This document shows, piece after piece, positions 55,207 through 64,000 of a DNA stretch of 64,000 nucleotides (within the stretch, counting starts at the first letter, position 1; each line of letters begins with the position of its first letter). The notes under the pieces were generated by a model that saw only the letters and a list, made by a program, of their open reading frames with translations, ran no database searches and was not told the DNA's origin. The stretch lies in NCBI GenBank assembly GCA_933822405.4, contig CAKOGP040001112.1:589887-653886 (forward strand), written 5' to 3'. Source of the DNA: Cylindrotheca closterium. Taxonomy: Eukaryota > Bacillariophyta > Bacillariophyceae > Bacillariales > Bacillariaceae. The translations under genes and the position numbers were made by a program.

Positions 55207-56020
55207 TTACTCGTAAATCCAGTCAACAGAGTGAGAAGTCCAGTCCAAGACCTCGTCGTCCTCGAACCAGAGCTTGATCTCCTTTTTGGCGTTCTCAACA
55301 GAGTCGGATCCGTGGCAGATGTTGCGACCGACTTCGACGCAGAAGTCTCCACGGATTGTTCCAGGGGCAGATTCCAATGGGTTGGTGGCACCAAGCATCT
55401 TGCGACCGGTGGAGACAGCTTCCTTTCCTTCCCAGATCATGCAGACAACGGGTCCACTGTAATTCCAAAACACGAGCGCTTAGTACATTTTCGTTGACAT
55501 CATGTCGTTTCTTCCATTCCAGAACAACAACCTACCTGAGCATGTAGTCTCTCAACTTGGGGAAGAATGGCTTTTCAACAAGGTCCTTGTAGTGTTCCTC
55601 CAAAAGTTCTTTTGTGGCTTGCTTGGTTTTCATGGCGCACAACTTGTATCCCTTTTGTTCGAATCGGCTGACGATGTTTCCGACGATACCACGCTGAAGG
55701 AAAAAGAATTCTGTGAGATTCAGGATTTCTGTTGAACAACAAGAAAAAGCTCAAGGAAAGCTTACTTGGACACCATCGGGCTTGATCCTTTAGTTTCAAG
55801 TAAAAGAAGAGGAAAGGAGTCAGAGTTGTTGCTTCCTCAGTCGGCGGATTGTATACAGTATGCTGACTCACATGATGTAGGTCTTTTCGTCGGCACTCAT
55901 GGACAGCATGGAAGATCCCCGGCTGACGCTCATTTGGTTGGTGATGAAGGAAGACGAAGGGGCGAATCCGAAAGCGGTTCCCAGAAGGGCGACAAGGCAG
56001 ATGGCAAGGAAGGACTTCAT
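55207..56020 (-). CDS. Plastid-targeted nucleoside diphosphate kinase
   Basis: Transfers the gamma phosphate between nucleoside tri- and diphosphates. Exons 55872-56020, 55766-55787, 55536-55693 and 55207-55456 join in phase to 192 aa. The N-terminus [23 protein letters not shown] is a signal peptide with a GFAP plastid motif. The catalytic domain includes [25 protein letters not shown], the [11 protein letters not shown] strand and the phosphohistidine in NICHGSD (about H158). It ends [21 protein letters not shown]. Exon 2 is only 22 nt and encodes IKPDGVQ, the conserved first strand of the fold. Divergent from the CDV3-like gene. Confidence 0.92.
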
Positions 56021-56217
56021 GGTAGATAAATTAGACAGGTAGCTGCAGTCTGATGGGTATTGTGTTGGTTGACATGTTGGAGATGATTCAACGACCATCC
56101 AAACGTCATAGGGTTTGATCAATCCGAGTGAAAAATCAGCCGCGCTCAGCTTTGGACTCAGAACCCAATACGAAACCAAAGCAAACCGCATTTTGATTGT
56201 CCAAACAAACTCTCACC

Positions 56218-57232
56218 ATGGCCGACGCAGCTGCATTCTTTGCGAAGAAGAAGAAGAAGAAAAAGGCATTCAAATTCAATGCCAATAATATTGATGCCGC
56301 GACTGTGACTCACACTGTCCATGTGTATGTTTTCACTTAGATTTATGTCATTATGTTTCTGCAATGCGATCCATTTCTCATGTTTCCCTGCTCTTATTGA
56401 AACCCACAGTGATGCTCCAGCTTTGTCCACAGTCAATGACCCAGCTGCGATAACAGACTTGCCTAACGCTGCCGAAACTGTGGTCGCGGAAACCAACGAG
56501 TCCAATGAACACTGGGACGAAGAAAAATTGGCAGCTAAAACTACGAAGAAGGCAGCCGTTGCCACTGCCCCTACAGCCGAGCTCCTTGATATGAAGGCGC
56601 TTGATATGAAGGGCAGTGAGCAAGATGGTATTGCTGAGAAAATGAGAATTGAGCAGACCAAGGCGCAGTTGGCTGCTGCCAAGGAAGGAATGGAACGAGA
56701 AGCTCAAAAATTGAAGGAAGAGCGTGAAAAGAAGGAGGAGGACGGAGCCACAAGAAACAAACCACGATTTGGTGCCGCTGCTGCTGGGTTGGCTTCAAGT
56801 GGTAGTAAATGGATTCCTCGTCATATGAGAATGGAACCTGGTGCTATGCCTAGAGGATTGGGGGGAATGATGGGAGCTCAGAACCGAAAGCTCGACACTC
56901 AAGATGAACAACTATTTCCCGACCTTAAAGCTGCCGATGCCATACTGGAACAGAAGAAAGAGGAGGAAAGACCTGCTTATTCTGCTCCAAAGAAAACGCC
57001 CGTTGGAGGAGGTGCCACTTGGGGATCTAAACCAAAACTAAAGAAAGCTGCAGAACCGAAGCCTGAACCAGCCAAAGCCGAGCCAGAGCCTGCAAAGGAA
57101 GAGCCTGCTTCTACTGAAGAAGCGAAACCAGATCCAGCAGCTGCTGCTGCGGCTCTGGCAGCAAAGGCACCAATCAAGCCAAAAAAAAAGAAGAAGAAAA
57201 AGGATCTATCGACTTTCAAAGCCGCAGCCTAA
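56218..57232 (+). CDS. CDV3-like Lys/Glu-rich protein
   Basis: Exons 56218-56324 and 56410-57232 give 309 aa. It resembles CDV3 (carnitine-deficiency-associated protein 3), a poorly characterised conserved protein: a start with FFAKKKKKKKAF, an acidic HWDEEKL motif, KWIPRHMR in the middle, and KLDTQDEQLFPDLKAADAIL, comparable to the CDV3 block around QFPSL. The C-terminus is Ala/Pro/Glu/Lys-rich and ends with a Lys cluster before DLSTFKAAA. Similarity is short and low-complexity, so the assignment is tentative. It converges with the HTTM gene, stops about 97 bp apart. Confidence 0.68.
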
Positions 57233-57329
57233 TTAGATATCTGTTTGGAATAGGAACAAATTTGCGATCCGTGGTGTCTAGGTTAGATTCTAGTTGCATT
57301 TCGAGCAGAGATAGCACAAGCATTTCGCA

Positions 57330-59002
57330 TTAGAGTTCATCGGAAGTACTACTGGCATTTTCTGTAACATCATCGACGATTTCATCTCCATTGCCGTTTG
57401 TTTGGTTTGAATTGGCACATTCATGCGTATACACAAGCCGTTTTCTGGTGGCAGAGAAGCCCATGTTCGGAAGCACGTCTGCTTGCAACATGAAGAAGTT
57501 AAACTTTACCAGTTTACGACCTGGTTTCTCCTCTGCGTTGTTCTCCCAATCCCATTGCTTACAGAGATAGCCCCAAAGGGCCTCAGCATCTTCTCCTTGT
57601 AAGTCTGCGATGTAGGGGAAGGAGCGCCATCTGCCAGGCCGCGATGTCGAAGTACAGGGAGCCCCGGAACCTGGCATGGTCCAATCGACATGATCTTTTC
57701 TCCCCCACACATCAACAACTGATCCGTCCGCAAGCAAACCAGGAGCAATTTCCCAGGTTACATATCTGAAGAGCGCGCGAGAGAGAGACCAAAAATAATG
57801 AGATAAGGGGCATATAGAAAGTGCAGCGATCAAGAACAATCATTACTGACTCTTCGGCTCCAATGAAGACATTCCAACGATTTTGTAACAATGTACTCCA
57901 GATCTGACGAAGGCTGCTTGTGGAACAATCTTTTCCGATGGTCTCAAACCACACATTGCTCGCTGCCATTCCTCCAATCATACATGATGACACCAGCAGA
58001 CCAAGCAATGTCAAGACTGATCTCTTTCGAACTTTACTACTCTGCATAGTTTCCCAGCCAATGGGGAGAAAGACGCACCATGCAGAACATGCCACATAAC
58101 TCAGAAGGTATGAGTTCCGAATACTGAAGGATATTCCAATGTGCAAGCTCAAAATAAGAGAGATAGCCAGTTTCACTAGAAAGGTAATCCCCAAGTATGA
58201 TCCAACCAGTGCTAAAGGACAAGAGAGAAGTTCAACCCATACAACTGTAGGAGTCATCAACCTTAGACCCTCGGGCCCGAGGATTCCGTACAGATATCGT
58301 GCAAAGACAGTATGCCTGGTGTAGGTATCCAGGGCGGGAAGAGGATCCGCATGGTACGTCCAGCCTTTATTCGGGTCCATAAGCTTGCCACCTCCCGCAT
58401 CTATGTAAATCCACAATATCAAAGCTTTCAGGCCAATCTGCATTGTAGGTATCTAGTAAGCACCAAAACACACAAAATTAAAGAAGCGATGGAAAGCAAA
58501 GCCACCTTACAGTTGCAGGATTCAGAACCAGTCGGCTGGGTTCTGATTTATTTAATGGGCGAGATATTGACCACCGCTCATCCAATGGTAGAAACATGGA
58601 CAAGAAAAGCAGGTAATAAAAATAGCGATCCAGAATAAAGTAAAGCCATGTGCATCGAAGAATCAGACTTGTATACATGTACCATGAGATAACAGACATG
58701 ACTCTAGTCTTGTACCCAAGTGTCAAGAGAATGGAAACAAAGACTTGAATAGTAAGCAATACTTGCTGCTGCCATAAGTCGCCAAAGTGACAATGTAAAC
58801 AGACAGCCTTGTACAAGTCATCGATCCTCGGCAACAGTAGATTCAACGGCATCGTTCCTTCATCAGTGTAGAACACATGAAGATATTGAAATCGTAGAAC
58901 GAGCTCACATGTCAGAAGGAATCCAAGTGATATACGAAAGAGAGCAAGAGCCTCCGGCGTGGAACCAAGCATGGCTCGCCATCCTTCGACTTTCCCTCCC
59001 AT
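57330..59002 (-). CDS. HTTM-domain membrane protein (vitamin K gamma-carboxylase-like)
   Basis: Exons 58511-59002, 57851-58452 and 57330-57765 join to 509 aa. Exon 2 to 3 needs the donor GA|GTCAGT, which joins to read [19 protein letters not shown] in phase. The N-terminal region has the HTTM pattern of several membrane helices ([51 protein letters not shown]) typical of vitamin K-dependent gamma-carboxylase relatives. A C-terminal hydrophilic domain with [15 protein letters not shown] follows. Whether it carboxylates glutamate cannot be decided; the family includes members without that activity. Lies on the minus strand next to the 5'-nucleotidase gene. Confidence 0.78.
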
Positions 59003-59206
59003 GTTGTTGTGCAGATGATATCTTCTGAGAACCGTGTCATCTTTTTTCTCGTTTCGCGCGACGAATTTGCGTGTCAGCCCATCAGTTCGAGGAGTGGTAG
59101 CTACGGGTACGATAGAGTACTACTGGTACCTACTGGTAGGTGTTCATGTGCAGGATCGGGGATGGGACGTCGAAAGCAGCTAGAAATGAAAAGTGAGAGC
59201 TATACT

Positions 59207-61082
59207 TTAGCTTTCTAGAACCTCTTCTATATCCCAGCATTCATCTTCTCCTTTTCTATTGATTTCGTGTGCAAGCAGCCGGAAATCTTGCTCCGGGTAG
59301 AATCGATGTTGTGGACTGTAGTTTCGCAGACTACCAATGTTGTTCATGTAAAGATCACAGTATCGTCGCAACGAGTGTGCAAATAGGGATGGCTGATACC
59401 GCGCCCGGAAGACACTTCCAAAGGGGTTGCCGAGGAGAGCCGTCTCGCGATCCCTCCACCTACTTACAAGTTTTTCAATCTTATCCAATACAACCAGATC
59501 ATTCTCAGTTCTGCGTGCTGGACCCATCTCATCCTGAACACGTCTAAGCGCTTTGATCAATAATTCAATTGTCCTCTCCACCAACAGGTAATCCGCTTGC
59601 GCCTGCACACTAGTTTCGAATCCAACTTCGGGAGTCACAGCGGCAGTAATCCATCCATATTCACGCTTTGCATCGACCAAATCAGCAAACAAAGAATCAC
59701 CAATGTAAAGAACATTGGACGAGGCCAAAGAAAGAGCTCCTTGGTCCATATTCGAGTCCACTTCATCTCCCACGCGTTCATTCCATTCGAGAAGGCGTGC
59801 GAGTTCCTTCAAGCAACCCTCGGTATACACGGAACCAGGAATCAATTTTTCAACCTGAAAAAGGCAATTCTGTCAGGACAGACGATCCAAGAAAGAAGTT
59901 CAATTGACCTACAAGTCCTCCACGTACCTTTTTGAAAGTGACTCGACTGTTGGCCTTGTCGACTTCTCGGAACGGCCGCCGTAATTCGGTGTAAAATGCC
60001 GGTTTACCAGCACTCACAATGACGGCATCCCAGAGATTCATCCAATCGTCACCAAGGACGTACTTCATTCCCGCGTCGACATACCAATAGGGAGAGTTAC
60101 TCGCAAAGATGAGTCGCTTCCCAGCGTCTTTCAAATTCTTGAGCACAGTTTCCAAGTGTGGACTTGGGTTGAAATACTTTCCTGGATCATTGGCCACAAT
60201 GCGGTGAAAGTCCCCGGTTCGATGCGTGTCTCCGATTGCACCAAGAATATCATTCACCACATTATTCGGGCAGAAATCGATACCCTTATCCTTGAAGAAT
60301 TGGATCACGTCGGCAATCAAGCAACACTCGGCCATGGAAAACAAATCGTTCAATGGTTTCAGACGCTGTTTTCGTTCCTTTGGATTGAGAGCACGCTTTC
60401 CACGGTACTCTTTGTAGAGCTGTGGTGTCGAAACCTTTTCTCTTCCATCCCACGCAACCGCAACTTTATGTGTATACGACAAGTGGCAAATCCATCCAGT
60501 CTCCTTGTCGACGGCCAGCCCTCGAATACTAAAGTAAGGATCAAATGCCATTCCTGAATCGAGCATTTCTACTGGATAATGTCTGTCATTCACTAGTCGC
60601 TTCAAGGCCATATCATAAATGAGTTCGAGCAGTTCTTCTGTATAAGTCACCAAGGTGTAATCGTAGTCAAAGCCAACGTATTGAATTTTTCGAAAGTCAC
60701 AGTAGGTATTGGCGTGGATTGTCTCATCTTCCGGCCCTGTCATTTTGGTAGACCGACTCAGATTCTTTCGGTCCACATTTGTCGAGTGCTTGTGCAGTCG
60801 GCGGATCAAATCTTCGGTATCGGAAAGAATTGTACTAACGGCTTCGCTGGGATGGGATGGGAACGCAAACATGCTCTCAGGCAATGTATTCTCCAATTTC
60901 TCCATTCCTTCTTGAGGAGTGAACAAGGCACTTGTGTCATTGGATTGATTGAAAATGTCAACGTCTAAGGAAGATGCTTGCAATACTTGATTGGAAAGAG
61001 GACGAGATTGAGCCATGGGCACAACAAAGCCGGAAGAGGATTGAAGGAACGCCGCTGCGGCAGTGAGTTGAAGCGTCCTCAT
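59207..61082 (-). CDS. HAD-family 5'-nucleotidase (NT5C2/NT5DC-like), plastid-targeted
   Basis: Predicted nucleotidase hydrolysing purine nucleoside monophosphates, HAD superfamily. Exons 59928-61082 and 59207-59854 give 600 aa. The N-terminus MRTLQLTAAAAFLQSSSGFVVP is a signal peptide followed by a GF plastid-import motif. HAD motif I is VGFDYDYTLVTY (DxDxT), and motif II/III are represented by LIFASNSPYWYVD and VLYIGDSLFADLVDAKREYGW (GDxxxxDxxxAK). FYTELRRPF and the cap-region MALKRLVNDRHYPVEML fit the 5_nucleotidase IMP/GMP family. The C-terminal region carries R-rich helices ending EINRKGEDECWDIEE. Plastid location is inferred from the presequence. Confidence 0.88.
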
Positions 61083-61559
61083 GATTGTAGTATTATAGGA
61101 TGGTTTACTGTCGGTAATTTTCAATGGTTGATTCTATTCTATGCTTTGAAACAGTGGCTTTCGAACTAGCTCACACTTGAAGTACCTGGCAGACAACGAT
61201 CGAAAGATGAATGAATCTCGAGAATGATATGTAGATTCTGAACCTTCGCTTCAAGCTACTTTGAACTTGTCAAAAAAATTCCGGCTCGAAATTTATTTGT
61301 TGTCAGAATTCTGAATCTGAAACCCGGAGGTTTGAATGTTAATTGAACCGACGACGGAATGACGAGAGCATATTCATTCGATCGAGAACCCAAGCGGAAA
61401 AAACCTGAGCGACGGTCAGAAGAATGAAAAGAACGGGAGGCATTTTCTGCATGACAAACAAGGAGACGAATGAGACGGGAAGTCATTTTATTTTTCTGAA
61501 ACTATTACCAAAGACCGGTAGGATACTGGAAACATTGAAGAGCAAGTTATAAAATTCAA
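61083..61559. other. Intergenic
   Basis: Promoter side of the nucleotidase gene. A minus-strand frame (61256-61486) has an Arg/Ser-rich start but no further support; see rejected items. No other gene is seen. Confidence 0.4.
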
Positions 61560-61739
61560 ATGGAAAACGCAAGAGATCAATATTGGTCAACAGATTTCAA
61601 CGTCGCTTTGGGCAATCAACAGAAAAGTTTCAGCAAAATTGACAAGAAAGATTTCGATTGGAAGAAATTCGACGCGAAGTCGTCGTCAGTTGGAAACAAA
61701 CAACAAGACACCGAAGTCGACGCTTCATCATTCGGGTAA
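61560..61739 (+). CDS. Possible short coding region or first exon
   Basis: A 59-codon frame beginning MENARDQYWSTDF. It is rich in Lys, Asp and Ser and ends at TAA inside a sequence GGGTAAGTC that could equally be a splice donor after TTCGG. No downstream exon was identified convincingly and I recognise no family. It may be a small gene, a first exon of a gene with a distant exon 2, or chance. Confidence 0.25.
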   Translation: MENARDQYWSTDFNVALGNQQKSFSKIDKKDFDWKKFDAKSSSVGNKQQDTEVDASSFG

Positions 61740-62414
61740 GTCATTTCCCCTGTTGTTTCGATTGCATGGGCTGGAGAAACGGAAAGCATTGGGTGCATTG
61801 GAGCATTGGAACCTGGCAATCCATTCATCCATCATTCATCCCTTCACCCATCACCGAACGGTCAAATCAACATTGGAGGGGAGAAGATCGTGCGGACCTG
61901 CGCACGGCTGGAGAGAAGATGAGAACTCGAACTCGTTTTGATTTGAAACGAAGCGGTCTGTACGTCGTATTCCGCGAATGACGAGACACGCCGCCGCCTG
62001 CCTCACGCTGCTGTTACGAATGGTTGACGACTTGACATCATCGACATCACTAAAATGTCTGTTATTTTTGAAAACCCGAAGGAGTCGCGCTCCTGACGTG
62101 TTCGGCCCAACCCGCCTATCACATCCTCGCATCTTCGACTCCAATCGTCCAAATCCACTCAATGCCCAAAGTTTGAAAATTCAAGAAGATCACGCAAGAG
62201 ACGCACTGACTCACCCATCATATATCTTTTTTCTCTCTGCTGCTTCCAACCATATTCTCACCGAGACAGCCAACAACATTCTCATCAAGACGGTACAAAC
62301 ACGAGTCGAAAACGAACTACAACACTCGACCAGATTGCTCAAGACATAAACGGATTGGACAATACTTCTGTCGAAAGCGAAGATTCAGACACAAACAGAC
62401 GACACACAAACAAC
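61740..62414. other. Intergenic
   Basis: No gene with recognisable content. Several short open frames occur on both strands, none supported. It should contain the promoter and 5' UTR of the GLTP-domain gene. Confidence 0.4.
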
Positions 62415-64000
62415 ATGAGGAAGAGTTCGATAGAAAGACAATGGAGTCTGGGCAGAGTATCTGTCCTACTCTTGGTATTTGTCAGCCTGACGGATGTGAT
62501 AATACACCTTGCCGATGCCAAGATGGATTCACTAGAATCCATTGAGGAATACGATACTCTAAGTTCGGAAGTGATTCGGCCAGCATTTCAATACACTTCC
62601 GATTCAGCAGCAAAAACGGCATCAGAGGGCAAACCCTTTTCCTCGTTGACTTTTGTCTTGGATCCGATAGTATCTTCGGTATCAAGTGACAACAGCTGGC
62701 TGGAAGGAGTGGTCGAGTCGTTCACTGCAGCAATGTACTCGGCTCGAGACACCTTTTGGTTATCCGGTCACAGCAGCAGTGACTCTACTGCATCCATACT
62801 GAATACAGCCCGAGGTGGTTCTTCTGCTTCCACAACGACATCCAAGCGACCACGAAAAACATTGAAAAAGTCCCATCACACCTTTACGCTCTCCAGCTCG
62901 GAACCCTTTGTTTCCTCAAGGGACATTGCACAGTTGACTCTTCGCGATGTGGCCATGGCATTTCGCTATGCATTGGAAAGCACTCGCAAAGAATTCAATA
63001 ACAACAAGTTCATATCCAAGGCCTCTCCTAGAGTCAAGAAGGTCTTTGCACAAATGTCTGCAGCTGCAGCACAATCACGAGGCAAATATGTCAAGGTACC
63101 AACCACCAGGTCTGGATTGTTCTCCGGCGATATTGATGCCCTGCAGTTTTGCGCTGCCATGCGCATCTTTGCCGAATGGCGAGTAGTCCGACAAGTACCA
63201 GAAGGATACAAGGGTTATGCCGTTGGTATGAGCTTGGGACAAAAGGACATTGTTCAGAACGTTGCCAAGATCGAGCACGCTGTCCACACTCTCATTGAAC
63301 ATAGGGAAAATGAGCTAGCATCGCAAGAAGGAAGTGAGGAAGAGGAGGTGCAAAGTCCCACTCTTCGAGACTTGCTTCAATTCGAAGTGGACACCAAGGT
63401 TCACGGAAGTAAACTTCCAAAATTGAAGGAAAAGTCTGCAGCCATGGGATTGCTTTGGGTAAGGCGACAGTTGCACTACCAAACAGCATTATTCAAGAAT
63501 GTGATCAAGGTCCCGGAACAGTTCGAGTCCACGGCAGCAGCAGTGACAGCCGCTTACAATGAAGTTTACGATAAATTTCACGGTTGGGCTATCCAAAAGA
63601 TCTTCAACTACAGTTTCCAAGCAGCACCTGATGCCAGATTGATCTATAGTTACATGAACCCAGACAAGCTGAAGGAAGCTACCGAAGACGCCCGGACTGC
63701 AGACTTTAACGGACAAGTAACTAGGCGACAGCCGTCTAGTATGAAAAAAAAGAAGGAAAAGGAGAATCCGTTGGATCGATTCGGAAAGCACATTGGCAAT
63801 GAGTGGGGAAAACTTTCCAGCTCTGTCATGCGACTCTTTGGCAAGTCCGAATCGAAATCCATGAGCTCCAACGATATGGTGGCAGAAGAGATGGATTCCA
63901 ATAAAGCAAGTGCTCAAGACTATATTGACGACGTCATGATGACGGATGCCCATGAAATGATTTTGGAATACCTTGAAGTTGCACAACCTCTCTTGCTAGA
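62415..64000 (+). CDS. GLTP-domain protein with N-terminal membrane anchor (3' end off window)
   Basis: Open from ATG 62415 to the window edge (528 codons, no stop), so incomplete. A basic start and hydrophobic VSVLLLVFVSLTDVIIHLA suggest a signal anchor or signal peptide. The next 200 residues are Ser-rich with a basic patch SKRPRKTLKKSHH. A glycolipid-transfer-protein domain begins near residue 265. Lipid-headgroup residues of the fold match: D278, N282 and K285 in KDIVQNVAK, W348 in LLWVRRQL, and H389 in KFHGWAIQKIF, followed by NYSFQAAPDA. A Lys-rich linker KKKKEKE and a further hydrophilic region follow. It probably moves or senses sphingolipids between membranes. A plain GLTP is about 210 residues and lacks the N-terminal extension. 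Confidence 0.85.
   Translation, partial: MRKSSIERQWSLGRVSVLLLVFVSLTDVIIHLADAKMDSLESIEEYDTLSSEVIRPAFQYTSDSAAKTASEGKPFSSLTFVLDPIVSSVSSDNSWLEGVVESFTAAMYSARDTFWLSGHSSSDSTASILNTARGGSSASTTTSKRPRKTLKKSHHTFTLSSSEPFVSSRDIAQLTLRDVAMAFRYALESTRKEFNNNKFISKASPRVKKVFAQMSAAAAQSRGKYVKVPTTRSGLFSGDIDALQFCAAMRIFAEWRVVRQVPEGYKGYAVGMSLGQKDIVQNVAKIEHAVHTLIEHRENELASQEGSEEEEVQSPTLRDLLQFEVDTKVHGSKLPKLKEKSAAMGLLWVRRQLHYQTALFKNVIKVPEQFESTAAAVTAAYNEVYDKFHGWAIQKIFNYSFQAAPDARLIYSYMNPDKLKEATEDARTADFNGQVTRRQPSSMKKKKEKENPLDRFGKHIGNEWGKLSSSVMRLFGKSESKSMSSNDMVAEEMDSNKASAQDYIDDVMMTDAHEMILEYLEVAQPLLL

Noticed and set aside
61256..61486. Minus-strand frame starting with an Arg/Ser-rich, presequence-like stretch
   Set aside because: 76 codons, no downstream exon or conserved domain found; Arg/Ser content alone is weak evidence.
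1..64000. A gene cluster forming a single new system (defence, biosynthetic or mobile)
   Set aside because: Neighbouring genes belong to unrelated housekeeping pathways, each with its own promoter and introns; no integrase, transposase, core biosynthetic enzyme or phage-like gene is present.

Overview
The window looks like nuclear DNA from a photosynthetic stramenopile, most probably a diatom. Most genes carry short GT-AG introns (about 55-130 nt). Four proteins begin with a signal peptide followed by a Phe-containing cleavage motif of the diatom ASAFAP type (FtsH, NDP kinase, DUF493 protein, 5'-nucleotidase). Proteins rich in GPTS repeats and paired bZIP factors also fit a diatom. Genes are dense, lie on both strands, and often form divergent pairs. 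I see no prokaryotic operons, transposons, tRNAs, rRNAs or CRISPR arrays. Exon joins were inferred from splice signals, reading phase and recognisable protein motifs, not from transcripts.

Layout. 0.5-5.6 kb: two tandem ABCG half-transporter genes, each opening with a 9-nt coding exon. 5.8-9.4 kb: a GPTS-repeat membrane protein and a class V aminotransferase with an N-myristoylation-like start. 10.1-12.1 kb: two bZIP factors. 12.5-16 kb: a ZNF593/Bud20-like protein, a plastid DUF493 protein and a polytopic membrane protein. 16.3-22 kb: a small conserved protein, a WDR53-like protein and, divergent from it, DNA topoisomerase III alpha. 22.3-29 kb: a coiled-coil protein, a Pin1-type parvulin, a hydroxylysine-kinase-like enzyme and TFIIE alpha. 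29-35.2 kb: a small membrane protein, a SET/MYND protein, plastid FtsH and an ankyrin protein with three C-terminal repeats. 35.3-43.4 kb: TAF1, a PRMT7-like methyltransferase and a basic protein with one membrane segment. 43.6-52.4 kb: a large TBC-domain RabGAP and the cohesin subunit SCC3/STAG. 52.6-64 kb: a mitochondrial RRM protein, plastid NDP kinase, a CDV3-like protein, an HTTM membrane protein, a plastid-targeted 5'-nucleotidase and a glycolipid-transfer-domain protein that runs off the right edge.

Most genes are housekeeping: general transcription (TAF1, TFIIE alpha), chromosome maintenance (TOP3A, SCC3), protein modification (PRMT7, SMYD, Pin1) and plastid upkeep (FtsH, NDPK). No single pathway links them. 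The main unusual points are: a gene-conversion-like tract between the ABCG copies; a TCGACYACTTCGA-like motif recurring in several promoter regions; a ZNF593/Bud20 homologue lacking two zinc ligands; an insertion in the TFIIE alpha zinc knuckle; a probable three-fold repeat domain fused to ankyrin-like sequence; and a GLTP domain behind an N-terminal membrane anchor.
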